A stretch of DNA of 23,030 bases from Syntrophaceae bacterium UBA1163 (GTDB lineage Bacteria; Desulfobacterota; BSN033; UBA1163), in NCBI GenBank assembly GCA_002311635.1, contig DBZJ01000161.1:1-23030 (forward strand). Reading direction: 5' to 3'. Shown piece after piece: positions 14,421 to 21,750 of the stretch. A program made the position numbers and the translations under genes. Position 1 is the first letter of the stretch, and every line of letters begins with the position of its first letter. Below the pieces are notes generated by a model. It was not told the origin of the DNA. It searched no databases and was given only the letters and a program-made list of their open reading frames with translations.

Positions 14421-15269
14421 CTATGTTTTGCGACGATCCAGATGCGCCTCTAACCACGCTTCGACATCCCCCAGGACCTGGTCATGCTCCGGCTCGTTAT
14501 ATACTTCGTGGTAAAGGCCGTCATAGATCTTGATTGTCTTGTCGACCGAGTTCACCGCATCGTACAGCATCCGGGCGCCTTTCGGATCGACCAGCCTGTC
14601 AGCGCTGCCTTGCAGAATCAAAATCGGAAGCCTTATATTGGCTGCTTCAGCAGCCACGCGCCGAATCGCCTTGACGAGTTCCGCTGAAAGCCGCGCCGTG
14701 ACTTTCCCTCGGCACACCAAAGGGTCATTGATATAGGCTTGTACTACTGCCGGATCGCGGGATACCCCCTCTGCCTCCAACCCAAGCACTCCCATCTTGG
14801 GCATCAAGACTGAAATCACTCTGCCCACAAAAATGAGAGCGGGTGAGACGTTTCCGTGCACTTTGACAGCCGGTCCGGAAAGGACTGCGCCTGTTAGCTC
14901 TGCCTGATGGTCGAGCAGGTACACGGCGCCGATCAGCCCGCCCATGCTGTGCCCCAACAGGAATACCGGCTTTTCGGGCTGCCAATGGCGTACCATGTCG
15001 AAGTATGTCTTGAGCGTATCCGTATAATTTTCAAACCGCTCCACATACACCCGCGTGCCGCTCGATTTGCCGTGCCCTACGTGATCAACTCCGTACACGG
15101 CATAACCCAGCGGGACAAAGTGATTGACAACATTCATGTACCGTCCACTGTGCTCAGCCAAACCGTGGACGATCAGCAGGACCCCTTTCGGCTCACCTTC
15201 CGGCAGCCAGCTTTGGTAATAGATGCTGGCGTCCCGAATCCCTTTGAACGTCCCTTCCTGATGTCTCAT
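14421..15269 (-). CDS. Alpha/beta hydrolase (monoacylglycerol lipase-like)
   Basis: The 282-residue serine hydrolase resembles bacterial monoacylglycerol lipases and lysophospholipases. The oxyanion-hole motif is HGLAEHSGRY (from residue 35), the nucleophile is Ser108 in GHSMGG, the acid is the aspartate of GSADRLVDP and the catalytic histidine is in GLYHEVYNEP. I start at 15269 because GGAGGAG is 8 nt upstream. This start lies inside the end of the upstream methyltransferase gene (77-nt overlap), so translation is probably coupled. There is no signal peptide. Exact lipid or ester substrate is unknown. Confidence 0.9.
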   Translation of the reverse strand: MRHQEGTFKGIRDASIYYQSWLPEGEPKGVLLIVHGLAEHSGRYMNVVNHFVPLGYAVYGVDHVGHGKSSGTRVYVERFENYTDTLKTYFDMVRHWQPEKPVFLLGHSMGGLIGAVYLLDHQAELTGAVLSGPAVKVHGNVSPALIFVGRVISVLMPKMGVLGLEAEGVSRDPAVVQAYINDPLVCRGKVTARLSAELVKAIRRVAAEAANIRLPILILQGSADRLVDPKGARMLYDAVNSVDKTIKIYDGLYHEVYNEPEHDQVLGDVEAWLEAHLDRRKT

Positions 15270-16164
15270 GCTTCTGTCTCCTCCGTTCCTGGCGTGCGGC
15301 AAACGCCACCCTGTAAAATTCATAGCCCTTTGAGATTCCTTTTCTGTCAGGCATATATCTCTCGCGATACTCTGCCGCCCCTAAATCATCGAGTAGCACT
15401 AAATGGAATCTAGCCAAATAACCTGAAAGTGCTTCGGGCTTGAATCCGAGAGTCCAGGATTCTTCATTCTTCATGAGATTTTTAAAAACCTTCTCAGCTC
15501 CTGTGAACAATTGTGGATTCCCAAGCACAAGTTTGTCGATGTATGTGAAAATGACGTAAGAACCGATTGCAAATTGTTCTACAAACTCAAGCGTTTTGTC
15601 AAATGCCTGTTGTGTCAGGTAGTTTGTAACACCTTCCCAGATAATTGTCGTGGGAATATTGCGATCAAGATGGTGGTCACTTGCCAGCTCCTCTAAACTC
15701 TGTTTGTTGAAGTCCGTTTGGAAGTAGCTCACATTTTGTGGTAATTGTCCGAGGGCTTCTTTGAGTTTATCGATTTTGAATTTGGCCGTGTCAGGATGGT
15801 CAATTTCAATAACAGGTACAGAATGTAAAAAATCGAGCCGCAAAGCCCTTGTGTCGAAACCTGCACCTAAAATGATGACCTGCTTCACGCCATCACGGAT
15901 CGTCTGGTACAATAGGTCGTCAATGTATTTTGTCCTTGCGATACCCGATGATAACGCTCCAGGCCCTTTGCTCTGAATTATTTTTGGGATAAGACTGCCG
16001 ATGAATGGAAGGGTTGAAAGTCGTATTACCCTTTTGAGCCCATCGTCCAGAAAAATCGCCGCATAAGGATCGGCAAACAGTCGCTTGTGAGAAGGTCGGA
16101 CCGTCTCGATGGCTCTGAACAAAGCCATATATTGTGCCGTCCTACTTGCTCTATTTGCTTTCAT
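15193..16164 (-). CDS. SAM-dependent methyltransferase (TIGR00027/LCMT type)
   Basis: The 323-residue protein matches the family of class I methyltransferases typified by leucine carboxyl methyltransferase and TIGR00027. It opens with SRTAQYMALFRAIE and LFADPYAAIFL, has the SAM-binding motif LGAGFDTRALRL (about 99-110), the acidic strand VIEIDHP and the late motif IWEGVTNYL. Methyl acceptor is unknown. The last 30 or so residues, after FYRVAFA, are Arg/Gln/His-rich, do not look like family sequence, and are encoded where the next gene begins. The original stop may have been lost. Confidence 0.88.
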   Translation of the reverse strand: MKANRASRTAQYMALFRAIETVRPSHKRLFADPYAAIFLDDGLKRVIRLSTLPFIGSLIPKIIQSKGPGALSSGIARTKYIDDLLYQTIRDGVKQVIILGAGFDTRALRLDFLHSVPVIEIDHPDTAKFKIDKLKEALGQLPQNVSYFQTDFNKQSLEELASDHHLDRNIPTTIIWEGVTNYLTQQAFDKTLEFVEQFAIGSYVIFTYIDKLVLGNPQLFTGAEKVFKNLMKNEESWTLGFKPEALSGYLARFHLVLLDDLGAAEYRERYMPDRKGISKGYEFYRVAFAARQERRRQKHETSGRDVQRDSGRQHLLPKLAAGR

Positions 16165-16319
16165 TGCTGTGTTTAATAATTGCGCCCAAGTTCAAAGCTA
16201 TCTCTCCGCCTCGCGCATGTAGAATCTCATAACAAAACTCGAACCTTGGTGTCAAAGACAATATGAAAGGAAGACTGTATTACGACTCTTCTCGTAATCA
16301 AGTGAATCATTTCTGCCTT

Positions 16320-16346
16320 TTTCCCCTCTTTGCCAAAGAGGGGAAA
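16320..16346. repeat. TTTCCCCTCTTTG/CAAAGAGGGGAAA palindrome
   Basis: A perfect 13-nt inverted repeat is centred on a single C. It is followed by GGGGAGATTTTATTGAC. It resembles dispersed CCCCTCTTT-type repeats and lies between the methyltransferase and the vapBC promoter. Confidence 0.6.
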
Positions 16347-16382
16347 GGGGAGATTTTATTGACACGTATTACTAAATTAATT

Positions 16383-16412
16383 TTGACTTACTTTATTAAA
16401 ATATGGTATACA
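16383..16412 (+). promoter_or_regulatory. Probable vapBC promoter
   Basis: TTGACT (16383-16388) and TATACA (16407-16412) are 18 nt apart and about 28 nt upstream of the antitoxin start. The -10 region has an imperfect palindrome around GTATAC, a plausible site for autoregulation by the AbrB-fold antitoxin. Confidence 0.5.
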
Positions 16413-16440
16413 TTTATGAAAGGTTGTACAGGAGAGATAT

Positions 16441-16701
16441 ATGGAGACAGCTATGACCATTAAAGGACAAGTTGTGATCCCGGCAAAGATCCGGCATCGC
16501 CTGGGAATCAAGAAGGGTACCAAGCTCTATGTCGAAGAGCGAAAGGGGGAGATTATCCTTCGCCCCCTGAACAGGGAGTACTTCCAGGAGATGAGCGGTA
16601 TTCTCAAAGGAGGAGGACTGGTCAAAGCACTGGAAGGTACCAGAGCAGAGGATCTTGAGCGAGAGGGGGAGAAAATTGGCCGCCGCAAAGGTTCTCGATA
16701 G
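16441..16701 (+). CDS. vapB: AbrB/VapB-type antitoxin
   Basis: The 86-residue protein has an N-terminal SpoVT/AbrB swapped-hairpin DNA-binding domain: MTIKGQVVIPAKIRHRLGIK then KGTKLYVEERKGEIILRPL. The C-terminal half, with the acidic EGTRAEDLEREGEKI stretch, would bind and neutralise the toxin. AGGAG lies 7 nt before the start. Its end overlaps the PIN-domain gene by 26 nt, the usual order for a vapBC operon. Confidence 0.9.
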   Translation: METAMTIKGQVVIPAKIRHRLGIKKGTKLYVEERKGEIILRPLNREYFQEMSGILKGGGLVKALEGTRAEDLEREGEKIGRRKGSR

Positions 16702-17077
16702 CTGGGCGCTTCTGTGTTACCTTGAGCGAGAACCCGGATACGAAAAGATAATTGATCTCTTCGAGAGAGCTGTCGAGTCCTCAAAACCTCTTTTAATGTG
16801 CATTGTTAATTGGGGAGAAGTTTACTACCAAGTCGCGAGGCGGTTTGGGGAGCAGAGGGCCCAAGAGATCGAAAAGCTCATACAGACATTGCCGATCACC
16901 CTCGTTGAGGCCAATAAAGAACTTACCCGTGAAGCCGCACGCATCAAGGCCACAAAACGAATGGCCTATGCGGATTGCTTCGCCGTCGCCCTCGCCCGCC
17001 TAAAAAAAGCAGCGATTTATACAGGAGACCCTGAGTTTAAAGCGGTGGAGAAAGATATTAGGGTTATTTGGCTTTAA
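16676..17077 (+). CDS. vapC: PIN-domain ribonuclease toxin VapC
   Basis: The 133-residue protein is a PIN-domain RNase, the toxin partner of the preceding antitoxin. The four acidic active-site residues are in place: Asp8 in VLDSWALL, Glu48 in NWGEVYY, Asp100 in MAYADCFA and Asp118 in YTGDPEF. The start is probably the TTG at 16676, preceded by GAGGGGGAG; a TTG at 16655 would add seven residues. Target RNA is unknown. The overlap with vapB suggests translational coupling. Confidence 0.9.
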   Translation: MAAAKVLDSWALLCYLEREPGYEKIIDLFERAVESSKPLLMCIVNWGEVYYQVARRFGEQRAQEIEKLIQTLPITLVEANKELTREAARIKATKRMAYADCFAVALARLKKAAIYTGDPEFKAVEKDIRVIWL

Positions 17078-17496
17078 TCGGAATTCTAAAACAGATGTGT
17101 TCACGCCTGTACAAAAAACATTTAGTCTTGATAACTTCCTGAAATCTTGTTTTTCGATTTCTACTCTTCTATGCAACATTTCAAACCGAAATCATCAAGA
17201 CTGGTCAGTTTCCCATTAGAATTTTTCCCTTGACTTACCATGCAGATGGGAGTATGTCGTATTCATAGTATTTCCCACCTGGCCCTAATTAACCTTACAA
17301 CTGAACCTCTAACCTTCTTAGGTACCGTATGAGGAGAGGTTCCCAGGCTTCACACAGTCGCCTTTGAGATAGAAAGAATAGAACAAACACTTGCTCGTAC
17401 CTGTTTCCCAAAAGTTCACCGTGAATAGGTCGTCTTTTCACCCATCCAATAGACCCCGCCAGAAACTTCGAAGGAAGAAAGGCAGTCATTTTTTTC
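17078..17496. other. Intergenic region after vapC
   Basis: No supported gene is seen here. It contains a nested inverted repeat at 17124-17202: AGTCTTGATAACTTC pairs at 13 of 15 positions with GAAATCATCAAGACT, and GAAATC/GATTTC form an inner hairpin (17141-17161). A minus-strand frame at 17295-17489 (64 codons) has no recognisable domain and could be a gene remnant. Confidence 0.4.
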
Positions 17497-17525
17497 TTGA
17501 CAGACCTAAAAGAATTTCATATAGT
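17497..17525 (+). promoter_or_regulatory. Sigma70-like promoter for the lipoprotein gene
   Basis: TTGACA (17497-17502) and TATAGT (17520-17525) are separated by 17 nt. The predicted transcription start, near 17532, is just before a 20-nt motif (17541-17560) that also occurs upstream of the marR gene. Confidence 0.7.
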
Positions 17526-17540
17526 TTGCCTATAAACATT

Positions 17541-17560
17541 TTGTGTACAAAGTGATATGC
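17541..17560 (+). promoter_or_regulatory. Shared TTGYGTACAAAGTGA motif, copy 1
   Basis: This 20-nt segment matches 18341-18360 at 16 of 20 positions, including the unbroken GTACAAAGTGA. Around this copy, TTTGT-GT-ACAAA is an inverted repeat of the kind bound by MarR dimers. Its position just after the predicted transcription start would suit an operator. Function is inferred. Confidence 0.45.
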
Positions 17561-17603
17561 CGGGGAGGCGGAGAAACCAAGAACCAAGAAAGGGCAATCG
17601 CTT

Positions 17604-18140
17604 ATGCATTACCGAAACCTCATAATAATACCTTTGTGCCTGGCCGTTGGATTTTTGGGTTGTTCTAAGGAAGAAAAAAAGAAGGTGGAGGCTCCTAACC
17701 AAGAGCAAATCGAAAAGAATTTAGTTCCGCCCAAAGCGCAGGTTAAGGGTCAGGCTTTTCTCGCGGAACTTACTGACCTCAAGGTTGCCATAACCGTTGA
17801 CAGAACTTCTTGGGAGATCACTGAGACGCCGGGCCTCAGAGGGAATATTAGGATAACCAATATATCGAAAGATATCCTGGATATTCAGGGAGTTACAATA
17901 GAGTACTTGGATGGAGCTGGAAAGCCGATCGCTTTTAGTTCTGGAGAAAAAGTATCGAAAGTCTCTCCGTTCTGGAAGACCCTTAAACCTGAAGAAGTTG
18001 CTGAAGGGACTTTGGACGCCACGATCCCGAGGAAGGCTGTAAAGGATAAGAGCCTTGGAAAGATAGAAATCACCCTTGTCTATGTTCCCATTCCTCTTAA
18101 ACGGGAGACCCTGGCACTGTCTGAGAAGATTAGCCCGTAA
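17604..18140 (+). CDS. Lipoprotein with FxLYD-like domain, unknown function
   Basis: The 178-residue protein begins with a lipoprotein signal: hydrophobic core then the lipobox FLGC with the lipidated Cys20, followed by a Lys/Glu-rich tether. The folded part (about 50-175) has the pattern LRGNIRITNISKDILDIQGV then YLDGAGKPI and LKPEEVAEGTLDA, which recalls FxLYD-type beta-sandwich domains in which a hydrophobic substituent of a repeated strand pattern is conserved. That assignment is tentative. It is preceded by a good promoter and probably sits in the cell envelope. A small hairpin ACTGTG/CACAGT (18149-18165) lies just after the stop. Confidence 0.72.
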   Translation: MHYRNLIIIPLCLAVGFLGCSKEEKKKVEAPNQEQIEKNLVPPKAQVKGQAFLAELTDLKVAITVDRTSWEITETPGLRGNIRITNISKDILDIQGVTIEYLDGAGKPIAFSSGEKVSKVSPFWKTLKPEEVAEGTLDATIPRKAVKDKSLGKIEITLVYVPIPLKRETLALSEKISP

Positions 18141-18340
18141 TATAAATTACTGTGTTAAGCACAGTGGAGCCAATTACACACAGATTAAAGCCAAACATTA
18201 TTTTTGGTTTAAGAACTGGGGGAAAGGAAAAATATAAGGTTAAGAAGCAATCGGAACATTGAACCGGAATAGAAACAAGTAGGCCCTGACTTAGAGAAGT
18301 GCCGTTACGTACCCAGTAATTCTAATACGATTCATGCGAA

Positions 18341-18360
18341 TTGCGTACAAAGTGACGTGT
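18341..18360 (+). promoter_or_regulatory. Shared TTGYGTACAAAGTGA motif, copy 2
   Basis: This is the second copy of the 20-nt motif, 13 nt upstream of the marR start codon. Its dyad symmetry is weaker than in copy 1 (TTG/CAA arms only). A position so near the start codon would suit autorepression. Confidence 0.45.
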
Positions 18361-18372
18361 TGAGAGGCTTAG

Positions 18373-18852
18373 ATGACCAGGCAGGTTGCCCACGACGTGG
18401 CAATTTCAGAAATCATGCAATCCCTTCGGCGAATTTTTAAAGCTATCCAAGATTATTCGCATGAAGTCTCCGAGAAGTTCGGGATCACCGGGCCACAACT
18501 TTGGGCACTGAAGACCATTTTCCAGAATGAAAGTCTGTCCCTGAGCGATTTGAGTGAAAGGATGTACCTACACCCCAGCACCATCACAGGAGTAATAGAT
18601 CGGTTGAAGAAGAAAGGCTACGTGACGAGAAATCGGGACCGTGTGGATCGCAGAGTGATCTATGTCCAATTGACTGCCCAAGGAAAAAAGCTAGCTAAAA
18701 AAGCGCCGAATCCCGCTCAAGGAAAAATGATTCATGGGCTGACAAATTTGAGAAAAGGAGAGTTGAATCTCATTTACGACTCGGTCCAGAAATTGGTTGA
18801 AATCATGGAAGTCAAGGATGTGAAGGTCACTTTCTTCTTCGATCAGGAATAA
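18373..18852 (+). CDS. MarR family transcriptional regulator
   Basis: The 159-residue protein is a winged-helix MarR-type regulator. After a dimerisation helix (about 8-35) comes the DNA-binding domain: FGITGPQLWALKTI, LSLSDLSERMYLHPSTITGVIDRLKKKGY as helix-turn-helix, and the wing VTRNRDRVDRRVIYVQLTAQGKKL, then C-terminal dimer helices. GAGAGG precedes the ATG. The inducer and regulon are unknown. The motif shared with the upstream lipoprotein promoter makes that gene a possible target. Confidence 0.9.
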   Translation: MTRQVAHDVAISEIMQSLRRIFKAIQDYSHEVSEKFGITGPQLWALKTIFQNESLSLSDLSERMYLHPSTITGVIDRLKKKGYVTRNRDRVDRRVIYVQLTAQGKKLAKKAPNPAQGKMIHGLTNLRKGELNLIYDSVQKLVEIMEVKDVKVTFFFDQE

Positions 18853-18917
18853 AAGAAACTAAGATAGTTTTAACAACATGGAGGGCAACTCGAATAACAA
18901 AAAGAGCGAATAGCATT

Positions 18918-19012
18918 GAAGGAGGCATGGTCAGCTTGTTTCACCTCCCATGATCGAAATCAAATCTGATTTCCATGGAATCCACTTCTCTGACACAGGC
19001 CTCCTTCTTTTT
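18918..19012 (+). ncRNA. Predicted branched RNA structure ending in a T-run
   Basis: GAAGGAGGC (18918-18926) pairs with GCCTCCTTC (18999-19007), which is followed by TTTTTC. Inside are a CATGG/CCATG helix (18926-18930 with 18948-18952) and a GAAATCA/TGATTTC hairpin (18956-18973). The result is a three-way junction closed by a 9-bp helix with a terminator-like tail, between marR and pal. It could be a complex terminator, an attenuator or a small RNA. Confidence 0.45.
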
Positions 19013-19068
19013 CTTCACAGGATTTCACAACAGAGGTCATTCAAATCACTCGTTAAAGGAGGTAGATT

Positions 19069-19638
19069 ATGGTAAGGAAAGATGTCGGTATTTTGGTTCT
19101 TATTCTCTGTTTTGGACTCATCCTGATAGGATGTCCAAAGAAAACCATGGTTAAGGAGGAGCCATCCGTTAAAAAGGAAGAAGCGGTAGCAAAGCCAGAA
19201 GCTGAAAGAACAAAGGAAATGAAACCCGAGGGTGGGAAAGAATTTGAAAAGAGTCTCGTGGCAAAGAAGGAACCAGGCATGAAGGGGGAGATCTTTGAAA
19301 GCGAACTTCTTAAAGACATCCACTTCGACTTTGATAAGTACAATATCCGCCCGGGGGATGCAGAGATTGTCAGGGAGAATGCGGCCCTGCTGAAGAAATA
19401 CCCCAAGGTGAAGGTCCAGATCGAAGGACATTGTGACGAGAGGGGAACCACAGAATACAACCTTGCTCTTGGAGAGAGACGGGCGAACAGCACGAAAAAG
19501 TATCTCATCTCTCTCGGCATTTCTGCAACTCGTATCTCCACAATCAGCTATGGGAAGGAGAGGCCTCTGGACCCTGGCCATAATGAGGAAGCATGGGCTA
19601 AGAACCGGAGGGCACATACTGTTATTTTATCAAAGTAA
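19069..19638 (+). CDS. pal: Peptidoglycan-associated lipoprotein (OmpA/Pal family)
   Basis: The 189-residue outer-membrane lipoprotein ties the outer membrane to peptidoglycan. The signal ends in the lipobox LIGC with lipidated Cys22. A long Lys/Glu-rich linker (about 23-75) leads to an OmpA C-terminal domain: IHFDFDKYNIRPGD, KVKVQIEGHCDERGTTEYN with the peptidoglycan-contact residues, LGERRA, SYGKERP and KNRRAHTVI. AAAGGAGGT is 6 nt before the ATG. No other tol genes are in the window, so the link to the Tol system is by family only. Confidence 0.88.
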   Translation: MVRKDVGILVLILCFGLILIGCPKKTMVKEEPSVKKEEAVAKPEAERTKEMKPEGGKEFEKSLVAKKEPGMKGEIFESELLKDIHFDFDKYNIRPGDAEIVRENAALLKKYPKVKVQIEGHCDERGTTEYNLALGERRANSTKKYLISLGISATRISTISYGKERPLDPGHNEEAWAKNRRAHTVILSK

Positions 19639-19737
19639 GAGGATGAGGTTCCATCAGGGGTCTTCTTGAGGAGTAGTGGTTTTAATCAAAAGGGATAATA
19701 TTCACTTCATTATACTTTTTTGATGACCTCAATGGCT

Positions 19738-19791
19738 AAATTTGTCATCAGATGGGAATAGTTGGCGATTTTCCCAGCTGATGACAAATTT
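19738..19791 (+). repeat. 54-nt inverted repeat between pal and the ClC gene
   Basis: AAATTTGTCATCAG (19738-19751) is the exact complement of CTGATGACAAATTT (19778-19791), with GGGAA/TTCCC extending the stem inward. A third TGATGAC copy at 19720-19726 could compete for the left arm, allowing two alternative hairpins. Confidence 0.65.
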
Positions 19792-19824
19792 AGACTTCAG
19801 CACAGGTTTATTGATTGTACCAAT

Positions 19825-19904
19825 AGAAGAAAGGCTCTCGGGAGCTGGCTAAAATTCATGGTAAAGGTTTTAGCAAGGGCCGTTTAACCGAGAGCCTTTC
19901 TTCT
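19825..19904 (+). repeat. 80-nt hairpin with perfect 17-bp stem
   Basis: AGAAGAAAGGCTCTCGG (19825-19841) pairs perfectly with CCGAGAGCCTTTCTTCT (19888-19904). GCTAAAA/TTTTAGC in the loop forms a second stem. It lies 92 nt before the ClC gene. It may be a leader structure, a processed RNA or a palindromic element. The 357-nt gap from pal to the ClC gene has no reading frame worth reporting. Confidence 0.65.
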
Positions 19905-19995
19905 TAAAGAGATGAAAGTATTCTCCAATTTAAATAAATCGATGGAAGGACATTTTTTTTAACCTTTGACATTTGATCTGAGGTAAAATACCGGT

Positions 19996-21351
19996 ATGAG
20001 GCGTAGGCTAACCGAACAGTCGGTTATCTTTTTTAGTATCCTAAAGTGGTTTGTTTTTGCAACTGCCACGGGAGCAATTGTTGGTTTATCAACAACTGCA
20101 TTTTTGAAAATATTAAACTGGAGTACGGAATTTTGTAGTTATTTTAGCTATTATTTTTTGTTGGTGCCTGTTGCGTTATTCACAAGTGCCCTAATGATCA
20201 AGTATTTGGCCCCAGATGCAGAAGGCCATGGAACAGAGAAAGTCATCGAAGCAATTCATAAAAACTCAGGTAAGATAAAACCGATCGTCGTTCCTATAAA
20301 ACTGATCGCCACAATAATAACACTTGCTTTAGGTGGTTCGGCAGGGAAAGAGGGACCGTGCGCTCAAATAGGAGCTGGTCTTTCATCTATTTTTGCCGAC
20401 CTCCTTAGACTGGATGACCATGACCGCAGGAAGTTGGTAATCTGTGGTATTAGTGCAGGATTCGCTTCGGTTTTCGGCACACCTATTGCTGGGTCTATCT
20501 TTGGGATTGAAGTTCTCTTCGTGGGAAGTATTTTGTACGAAGTTCTCCTCCCGTCCTTTATCGCCGGAATAACGGCTTATCAAATTTCATACGCCTTTGG
20601 AATTAGATATTTCTATCATCCAATAAGCTTTGTCCCAGTATTTAGTGAGGCTTTTTTCATAAAAGTAGCTCTTGCAGGAATATTCTTTGGAATTTGCTCA
20701 TTCCTGTTGGTCGAAACATTGAAATCAGGTAAAAAGGTATCCGAAAGATTACGGTTCTGGATGCCGTTAAAGGGCCTTATTGGAGGAGTCATTCTGGTTG
20801 GGTTAACGCTCATTTTTTCAAGACAATATCTTGGACTTGGTTTGGAAACAATCCAGAATTCTCTACAAGGGGGGAAGAGCGTCTGGTATGCGTTTATTCT
20901 AAAGATCTTTTTTACAAGTATTACGCTTAACTTTGGTGGAAGCGGGGGAATTGTAACCCCCATATTTTTTATTGGAGCAACTTCTGGGACTCTATTTGCA
21001 GAGATCATGCGGCTGGATATAGCAACGTTCTCTGCGATTGGTTTGGTAAGTCTTCTGGCAGGAGCAGCAAATACACCGATTGCGGCGAGTATTATGGCAA
21101 TGGAACTTTTTGGCCCTAAGATAGCCCCTTATGCTGCCGTGGCTTGTGTAATTAGCTTTCTTATGACAGGCCATAGAAGTGTCTACCCGTCTCAGGTGCT
21201 TGCAGCTGCAAAATCTGCATCTTTTCACGTTGAGATCGGCAAGGAACTGGAAGAGGTTGAGGCAAAGTTTGAACCCAGAGACAAAGGTCTAATAGGGAGA
21301 GGTTTGGGCATTGCCAAGACAATAAAGAAAAAATGGAGGTCAGGGGAGTGA
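19996..21351 (+). CDS. ClC-type chloride channel / antiporter
   Basis: The 451-residue polytopic membrane protein has the ClC signatures. GGSAGKEGPCAQIGAGLSS carries the gating glutamate in GKEGP (Lys replaces the usual Arg), FGTPIAGSIFGIEVL is the ion-path segment, and GGSGGIVTPIFFIGATSG corresponds to the GxFxP region. GHGTEKVIEA takes the place of the usual GSGIP filter motif, as in one prokaryotic subgroup. About ten to twelve hydrophobic segments are seen, and no CBS domains follow, so it would act as the membrane core alone. Only a weak GAGG lies ahead of the ATG. Whether it is a channel or an H+/Cl- exchanger cannot be decided from sequence. Confidence 0.88.
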   Translation: MRRRLTEQSVIFFSILKWFVFATATGAIVGLSTTAFLKILNWSTEFCSYFSYYFLLVPVALFTSALMIKYLAPDAEGHGTEKVIEAIHKNSGKIKPIVVPIKLIATIITLALGGSAGKEGPCAQIGAGLSSIFADLLRLDDHDRRKLVICGISAGFASVFGTPIAGSIFGIEVLFVGSILYEVLLPSFIAGITAYQISYAFGIRYFYHPISFVPVFSEAFFIKVALAGIFFGICSFLLVETLKSGKKVSERLRFWMPLKGLIGGVILVGLTLIFSRQYLGLGLETIQNSLQGGKSVWYAFILKIFFTSITLNFGGSGGIVTPIFFIGATSGTLFAEIMRLDIATFSAIGLVSLLAGAANTPIAASIMAMELFGPKIAPYAAVACVISFLMTGHRSVYPSQVLAAAKSASFHVEIGKELEEVEAKFEPRDKGLIGRGLGIAKTIKKKWRSGE

Positions 21352-21367
21352 CAGGAGCTGTCAAAAA

Positions 21368-21543
21368 ATGGGAAAGGAGGTGCTGGATACTAAGATATTG
21401 ATATGGGGCTTAGCAGGGAGATGCCGTTTCGACCACCGTATTGACACATGTCGCTGGGATGGAGGCTTGGACCAAGTACGCCATCCTCGAGGGAAGTAAG
21501 TTAGTATTCAGTGCTCAAAAAGCTAGGCAGGGCCAGAAATAGT
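21368..21543 (+). pseudogene. Small reading frame with an apparent frameshift
   Basis: From the ATG at 21368 the frame reads MGKEVLDTKILIWGLAG, then runs on as unlikely sequence to a stop at about 21500. Moving one base at the GGG near 21412 continues into a coherent helix-like stretch (DAVSTTVLTHVAG, then MEAWTKYAILEGSKL) ending at the TAG of 21541-21543, inside the terminator. This looks like a frameshifted small gene of about 57 codons, or a sequencing indel. A separate word related to its 3' end is found near 22870. I do not recognise the product. Confidence 0.35.
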
Positions 21544-21640
21544 CCTGCCTTTTTTATGCACATTTCTATTCGTAATTATCAACCTTGAAGGTTACCTTTG
21601 CTTGAGGACTTGTAGTTCACAGTCCGTTTTCTTGAGGACT
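21505..21640 (+). repeat. Duplicated terminator-plus-tail segment, copy 1
   Basis: From TATTCAGTGCTCAAA through the terminator to AGGACTTGTAGT and CAGTC, this segment aligns with 22868-22995. Shared words include TGCCTTTTTT-N-TGCA-N-ATTTC and AGGA-N-TTGTAGT. Identity is about two thirds by eye. Confidence 0.55.
21525..21556 (+). terminator. Intrinsic terminator
   Basis: AGGCAGG (21525-21531) pairs with CCTGCCT (21544-21550), and the last T continues into a run of six T. A 12-nt loop separates the arms. It would end transcripts of the ClC gene and the small frame before it. A related terminator is at 22889-22917. Confidence 0.8.
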
Positions 21641-21750
21641 CCTTCCCTGTAATCGTTGGGATAGCAATTTTTCGTATTAGTGCGGATTTCAAAGTATAAT
21701 CGACAATCTCAAGAGGGTGTATTTGGTCTCATAATTGGAATAAAAAATCC

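Noticed and set aside
17295..17489. Minus-strand frame of 64 codons in the gap after vapC
   Set aside because: No recognised domain and no clear ribosome binding site. It may be a gene remnant but there is not enough to call it.
19015..19617. Minus-strand frames of 160-200 codons over pal
   Set aside because: They are antisense to a clear Pal lipoprotein, and neither has a ribosome binding site or a domain.
19966..19994. Promoter directly ahead of the ClC gene
   Set aside because: TTGACA is followed by TAAAAT at only 12 nt, too short for a sigma70 promoter, and transcription would begin on the start codon.
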